From DATESN01 sp035270785 (GTDB lineage Bacteria > Bacillota > Clostridia > Lachnospirales > Lachnospiraceae), in NCBI GenBank assembly GCA_035270785.1, contig DATESN010000002.1, positions 1-8,974 on the forward strand: a stretch of DNA of 8,974 nt. Reading direction: 5' to 3'. Both the position numbers and the translations under genes were made by a program. Of the stretch, positions 5,426 through 8,974 are shown piece after piece (within the stretch, counting starts at the first letter, position 1; every line of letters begins with the position of its first letter). The notes under the pieces were generated by a model, which was not told the origin of the DNA, did no database searches, and worked only from the letters and a program-made list of their open reading frames with translations.

Positions 5426-6964
5426 TTAAGTAATCTTCCCATTAGCCTTAGATTTTAAATCCTGCGCAAGATTTCCAAAGTGTGTAATTTGTTCTTCCAT
5501 CTCTGAAACTTTTGTATGATACCCTTTAATTTCAAATAAAATATCATCTGAACAAATAGAGGCATCTTGAGAAAGGGTAGCAACCATGCTTACTAATTCT
5601 GAAGATTCATCAGATGAGGCTATCAATTCTTCAACACAAGCAGTAATTTCCTGAACGGCCATGTCAATGGATACAGCTTCTTTATGAATATTCTCGAAGG
5701 TATCATGGGTAAGATTCATAGCCGTACGCTGACCAATTAATTCATCTGTTGATTTAGTAATTTTGGATACGGTTTCTTTAGTACTAATTTTATTTGTCTG
5801 AACAAGCGAATCAATGGTGCTCACTGCCAACTTGGTTTCATCTGCTAATTTACGAACTTCTTCAGCAACGACTGCAAAACCTTTTCCATGTTCTCCTGCC
5901 CGTGCAGCTTCAATAGATGCATTTAATGCCAAAAGATTTGTCTGGTTGGCAATTCCCATTATAGTATCTACAATGGAAGCAATTTTTGCAGAATTATCTT
6001 CTAATGCTCTTACCACATTCATAATTTCTTTGTTTGTTCTTTCCGATGCATTAAGACTGATTTCTTGTGTGGCGATTGCTGCAGTCCCATTCTTAATCGA
6101 ACTAAGAAACTCTAACGTTTTAGAACTTATACTCGTAGTATTTTCTGCTACTTGATGAATCTCTCCTTCTATTTCAGTAAGAACGGAAACATTTTTCGAC
6201 ATATAATCGGATTGGTCTATGGTTATTTTTTTTAGGGATTCTGCCTGTGAATGGATGGCATGAAAACGGTCTGTATTATCCGCAGAACTTATTTTCAATG
6301 CTTCCGTATTTTGAAATAAATCTATAGAAAGGTTTTTAATATTTTGGAGCATCTCTTGAAGATGGGAAGAAATGTTAGTGGCTTCCTTTTCTCGTTTACT
6401 GGCAAGACTAAATAATTTGTCAAAAGATTTAACAATATATATAGCAATTAACATTACCCAAAAATAACAAAAATAACGAATTGCAATATCTCTTGAAATC
6501 TTGATAAAGGCATCAAGCTGAATCGGAAAGAGATTCCACATAAAAATATCTATACTCATTGCTGCTACAAAGGCATATATTATTACCCTTATATCAAAGA
6601 AAAAAACCGCCGCTACAATCAAAAAATATCCTAATGCATGGGTTTCGGCAGCATTTTCAGTGGTTAGCCTCATCAACACTAACAATACTGTTAATGAAAG
6701 AATCATAACCCATTTTGTCCATTTTTTTGTGGAGAAACTTGCGTTTATCCATAATAATACAATGGCATTTAATATAATTCCACCCCATAAAATACCAAGT
6801 ATTCCCCATGTCATGTTTTCACTAGCTAGCCCTGCAACCATAGTCCCTGTTGTTGCCAGTCCCATTACAATGGATACTGTTGTAACAATTATAAAATAAT
6901 ATTTCTTTGCTGCTTGATCAATCATTTTCCTTGTTTCCCGATTTTTCCCCAAATTAGTTTCCAA
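5426..6964 (-). CDS. methyl-accepting chemotaxis protein with six-helix membrane sensor
   Basis: This is a chemoreceptor whose cytoplasmic tip couples to CheA/CheW. The tip is unmistakable: GIANQTNLLALNASIEAARAG runs from about residue 337 of the 512-residue product and is followed by GKGFAVVAEEVRKLADE. The flanking helices (about residues 185-510) are long coiled coil. The N-terminus has about six hydrophobic segments (near 24-46, 54-74, 84-100, 111-126, 128-144 and 160-180), with no extracellular Cache/4HB domain and no clear HAMP, so sensing would occur within the membrane or inside the cell. There is no C-terminal NWxxF-type tether. The frame is open from an ATG at 6988 that lacks a ribosome binding site. 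AAGGAG at 6972-6977 stands 7 nt before an in-frame TTG at 6962-6964, which I prefer; the ATG would give 520 residues. No other chemotaxis gene is nearby. Confidence 0.93.
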   Translation of the reverse strand: METNLGKNRETRKMIDQAAKKYYFIIVTTVSIVMGLATTGTMVAGLASENMTWGILGILWGGIILNAIVLLWINASFSTKKWTKWVMILSLTVLLVLMRLTTENAAETHALGYFLIVAAVFFFDIRVIIYAFVAAMSIDIFMWNLFPIQLDAFIKISRDIAIRYFCYFWVMLIAIYIVKSFDKLFSLASKREKEATNISSHLQEMLQNIKNLSIDLFQNTEALKISSADNTDRFHAIHSQAESLKKITIDQSDYMSKNVSVLTEIEGEIHQVAENTTSISSKTLEFLSSIKNGTAAIATQEISLNASERTNKEIMNVVRALEDNSAKIASIVDTIMGIANQTNLLALNASIEAARAGEHGKGFAVVAEEVRKLADETKLAVSTIDSLVQTNKISTKETVSKITKSTDELIGQRTAMNLTHDTFENIHKEAVSIDMAVQEITACVEELIASSDESSELVSMVATLSQDASICSDDILFEIKGYHTKVSEMEEQITHFGNLAQDLKSKANGKIT

Positions 6965-6971
6965 TGTTCTT

Positions 6972-6977
6972 CTCCTT
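6972..6977 (-). promoter_or_regulatory. ribosome binding site suggesting TTG start of the chemoreceptor
   Basis: AAGGAG on the minus strand lies 7 nt before TTG (6962-6964), inside the frame that begins at ATG 6988. Only GAAGTAACTA precedes that ATG. The evidence is spacing alone, so the ATG remains possible. Confidence 0.55.
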
Positions 6978-7036
6978 GTTGTTTTCATTAGTTACTTCGA
7001 TCTCATTTTACGAATACTTTAGTTAAACTATATTAT

Positions 7037-7065
7037 ATTCTATCATTTAATTTAACATCTTACAA
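7037..7065 (-). promoter_or_regulatory. candidate promoter of the chemoreceptor gene
   Basis: On the minus strand TTGTAA (7060-7065) and TAGAAT (7037-7042) are separated by 17 bp. The -35 overlaps the AT-rich repeat at 7061-7084. A perfect TATAAT also occurs slightly downstream of TAGAAT but without a -35 at proper spacing. Confidence 0.4.
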
Positions 7066-7084
7066 TTAATTACAATTAATTGTA
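7061..7084. repeat. tandem 10-mer plus 14-bp palindrome (possible operator)
   Basis: TACAATTAAT is repeated exactly in tandem at 7061-7070 and 7071-7080. The second copy begins the perfect palindrome TACAATTAATTGTA (7071-7084). The array overlaps the candidate chemoreceptor -35 box, so a protein bound here could control that promoter. The regulator is unknown. Confidence 0.5.
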
Positions 7085-7135
7085 TTATCGACCTAACATG
7101 AAGAACAAAAGGCTTTCTCTAATTAAGGGTGATTT

Positions 7136-8566
7136 TTACTTATCACTTTTCGGTTTAAAGGCTTGCACATAAACAAAATTTTCATTGTTTCTATCCATCT
7201 TATAATCTTTGGAAAGAATAGCATCAATAAATTCTTTTCCACCAGATTCTATTGCAACAAGGCGCATTCCTAGTGCACTTTCAACATCACTTACTGTAAC
7301 ATCATCTAGAAAAACTTGTTCTCCCGTTCGTAGCATATTCGATGGAATATATAATATATCTCCAAGATTTTCCCCCTTGTCTTTTACTTCCCTAATCTGA
7401 TTTATCAAATCTTGTCCTATAATGAGACCAGATACCGTGATGGTTTCTCCAAAAAAATCATTTCGAATACAAATGACATGAATGGAAACTTCGGGAAATA
7501 ATTCCATGATTTCTGAAGTAAATCTTTGTATCGTAGGATACGTTAATTTTCCCGTTGCCATGGTTACTGTCTTTACTATATTCTTTTGTAAACTTTTATA
7601 TCCATCCTCTTTTTTTATATTGACTAGTGCTTCCTTAAATTCATCAATGAACAATCGCATCATGCCTACACCATTTTCTAACTGGATATATCCATCATAA
7701 CGTTCTTCTTCTGGAAAATCTCTTTGTGCCGTAATGTACCATTCATCACTAGCATGAATAAAGTGAAGGCCATATTTTTCATAAAACTCGTTCTGCCTGC
7801 TTTCTATCATATCGATAACAGCACCTGCCTCTTGTTTATTAAATAACTCCAGTGGATATAACCCATTCCTATACTTTGTTATACCAGCTGGAACTACAGA
7901 GACGCTCCGCATAAAAGGAAGGTATTTTGATAAATCATCGATTGATCGCTTAAGCTCATCTCCATCATTTACATTTTTGCACAACACAATTTGTCCATTC
8001 ATTTCAATATGATTTTCATATAATATTGGTAGATATTTAAGTTTATCACCTGCAAACCTATTATGAAGCATTTTGCACCGTAATTCTGGATTGGTTGTCT
8101 GTATGGAAATATTGATAGGTGCCAAATGCATTCGTATAATTCTATCTATATCTTTTTGCTCCATATTTGTCAAAGTAATATAGTTACCCTGTAAAAAAGA
8201 AAGTCTCGAATCATCATCTTTAAAATATAGAGTTTCCCTCATTCCCGGTGGCATTTGGTCGATAAAGCAAAACATACATTTATTTGTGCAAGATCGATAA
8301 TCACTCATCAAACTATTGTCAAACTCAATTCCTAAATCGTCATCATAATCTTTTTCAATCTCTAGTAACCATTCTTCCCCGTCTTGCTTTCTTATTAAGA
8401 CTTCAATATATTCATCCTTGATTAAATATCTGTAATCAAATACATCCTCTATTTCTTCATTATTAACAGCTAACAGAAAATCTCCTACTTCAACTTCCAT
8501 CTCTTCTGCAATGGAACCCGGATATATTTCTATAATTAGATGTTCCTGACTCTTTTTTTTATTCAA
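7136..8566 (-). CDS. PDZ / DUF512 radical SAM-like Fe-S protein
   Basis: This 476-residue protein belongs to the DUF512 family, widespread in anaerobic Firmicutes and of unknown function. In order: an N-terminal PDZ-like domain (about residues 8-70, with IYPGSIAEEMEVEVGDFLLAVN), a Cys cluster C93-x3-C97-x2-C100 in SCTNKCMFCFIDQMP that is the radical-SAM-type 4Fe-4S ligand pattern, then FKDDDSRLSFLQGNYITLTN, and the DUF512 C-terminal half with SVVPAGIT, HASDEWY, ENGVGM, TGKLTYPTI, FFGETITVSGLIIGQD and MLRTGEQVFLDD. Length is normal. The start is TTG (8564-8566) with GAGAGG (8576-8581) 9 nt upstream. In many clostridia a DUF512 gene lies directly upstream of the GTPase gene der, but here the next gene downstream is a chemoreceptor. 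It is probably cytoplasmic: no signal or membrane segment is seen. Confidence 0.93.
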   Translation of the reverse strand: MNKKKSQEHLIIEIYPGSIAEEMEVEVGDFLLAVNNEEIEDVFDYRYLIKDEYIEVLIRKQDGEEWLLEIEKDYDDDLGIEFDNSLMSDYRSCTNKCMFCFIDQMPPGMRETLYFKDDDSRLSFLQGNYITLTNMEQKDIDRIIRMHLAPINISIQTTNPELRCKMLHNRFAGDKLKYLPILYENHIEMNGQIVLCKNVNDGDELKRSIDDLSKYLPFMRSVSVVPAGITKYRNGLYPLELFNKQEAGAVIDMIESRQNEFYEKYGLHFIHASDEWYITAQRDFPEEERYDGYIQLENGVGMMRLFIDEFKEALVNIKKEDGYKSLQKNIVKTVTMATGKLTYPTIQRFTSEIMELFPEVSIHVICIRNDFFGETITVSGLIIGQDLINQIREVKDKGENLGDILYIPSNMLRTGEQVFLDDVTVSDVESALGMRLVAIESGGKEFIDAILSKDYKMDRNNENFVYVQAFKPKSDK

Positions 8567-8575
8567 ATATAGTCA

Positions 8576-8581
8576 TCCTCT
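8576..8581 (-). promoter_or_regulatory. ribosome binding site for TTG start of the DUF512 gene
   Basis: GAGAGG on the minus strand lies 9 nt before TTG (8564-8566). No in-frame ATG is available near the expected N-terminus of the PDZ domain. An out-of-frame ATG directly after the site opens a frame of only five codons. Confidence 0.6.
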
Positions 8582-8584
8582 CAA

Positions 8585-8602
8585 AACATTTTTCCAAATG
8601 TT
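8585..8602 (-). promoter_or_regulatory. small hairpin just 5' of the DUF512 ribosome binding site
   Basis: AACATTT (8585-8591) and AAATGTT (8596-8602) form a 7-bp stem with a 4-nt loop. It ends 3 nt before the GAGAGG ribosome binding site in the leader of the DUF512 mRNA. It is AT-rich and weak, and could be an operator or simply chance. Confidence 0.3.
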
Positions 8603-8653
8603 ATAGCTTTTCTAAAGTGCATAATTGATTTTAACATATTGACCTATGCAATA

Positions 8654-8974
8654 CTATTTATTATCAAGATATTGTTCTTTCACATAGATCCATGTTTTGC
8701 CATTATCTTCAGAATGATATAGCGCTTTAATTCCACCTTTATAATCTCCATCTTGTCCTTGACCTACTAAAAGCAAAACCTCTCCATTTTCTTCATATGG
8801 CATTCCCGGAAAATCAAAGGGTTCTTGCACTTGATCTTCTCCTAAAGACACTTCCATTGTTGGCAAAGAAATTTCTTCATAAGAAAGACCTCCATCTGTC
8901 GTCCGATAAAGTTCTGCTTGGCTGCCTCCATTATGAGACAATGCAATAAATCCAAGGGATTCATTAATGAAAAC
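8654..8974 (-). CDS. Asp-box (BNR/sialidase-like) repeat protein, C-terminal part only
   Basis: This is the last 106 residues of a protein whose frame stays open to the window end. Two Asp-box type motifs are visible: a canonical SEDNGKTW (residues 88-95 of the fragment) and a degenerate TTDGGLSY (25-32) after ELYR. This S-x-D-x-G-x-T-W turn occurs in the beta-propeller blades of sialidases, some glycoside hydrolases, YCF48-like proteins and secreted bacterial proteins. It is a fold marker and does not prove an enzyme activity. The C-terminus ends 11 residues after the motif with no membrane anchor or cell-wall signal. The N-terminus, including any signal peptide or catalytic residues, is outside the window. 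The DUF512 gene follows 87 bp downstream on the same strand; no convincing terminator separates them. Confidence 0.8.
   Translation of the reverse strand, partial: VFINESLGFIALSHNGGSQAELYRTTDGGLSYEEISLPTMEVSLGEDQVQEPFDFPGMPYEENGEVLLLVGQGQDGDYKGGIKALYHSEDNGKTWIYVKEQYLDNK

Noticed and set aside
5814..6155. Plus-strand open frame of 113 codons
   Set aside because: It is antisense to the highly conserved chemoreceptor tip; its length reflects codon bias of that conserved stretch.
1..8974. CRISPR array, tRNA, rRNA, insertion sequence or phage genes
   Set aside because: Scanning both strands by eye showed no regularly spaced long repeats, no tRNA-like cloverleaf with TTCRA box, and no transposase or integrase motifs.

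Overview
The window comes from an AT-rich, low-GC Gram-positive anaerobe, most likely a spore-forming Clostridia member near Lachnospiraceae (Lachnoclostridium/Anaerocolumna type). This rests on a clostridial-type class II xylose isomerase, a PDZ/radical-SAM-like DUF512 protein, a YtaF-type sporulation membrane protein, strong AAGGAG/AGGAGG ribosome binding sites and frequent GTG/TTG starts. It looks like ordinary chromosome: I see no transposase, phage gene, tRNA, rRNA or CRISPR array.

Layout, left to right. Positions 1-517 (minus strand) hold a 53-codon lysine-rich small ORF followed by the 5' part of an AAC(3)-type N-acetyltransferase-family gene cut by the window edge. Positions 649-2272 (minus) hold a probable two-gene unit: a stand-alone diiron/MBL-fold protein, then an AEC-family permease. 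Its promoter region is shared divergently with the only plus-strand gene, a complete xylose isomerase (2484-3800), which ends at a strong terminator shared with the convergent next gene. Positions 3862-5316 (minus) hold a probable pair: a YtaF-like membrane protein, then a CPBP (CAAX-protease-like) membrane protease. Positions 5426-6964 (minus) encode a chemoreceptor with a six-helix membrane sensor and no extracellular domain. Positions 7136-8566 (minus) encode the PDZ/DUF512 Cys-cluster protein. Positions 8654-8974 (minus) hold the C-terminal end of an Asp-box (BNR/sialidase-like repeat) protein.

The genes do not form one pathway. Xylose isomerase stands alone, with no xylulokinase, transporter or regulator beside it. 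Most of what deserves a second look is regulatory: a three-half-site inverted array with 11-bp phasing upstream of the ytaF promoter, tandem and palindromic AT-rich repeats over the chemoreceptor promoter, a spaced direct repeat just downstream of the small ORF's extended -10 promoter, and repeats in the xylA/MBL divergent region. Ribosome-binding-site positions argue that three starts (MBL, ytaF, chemoreceptor) lie inside the longest open frames, and that the CPBP and DUF512 genes use GTG and TTG. I do not see a clear new multi-gene system. The best candidates for something undescribed are the small ORF plus acetyltransferase pair at the left edge and the MBL plus AEC pair.
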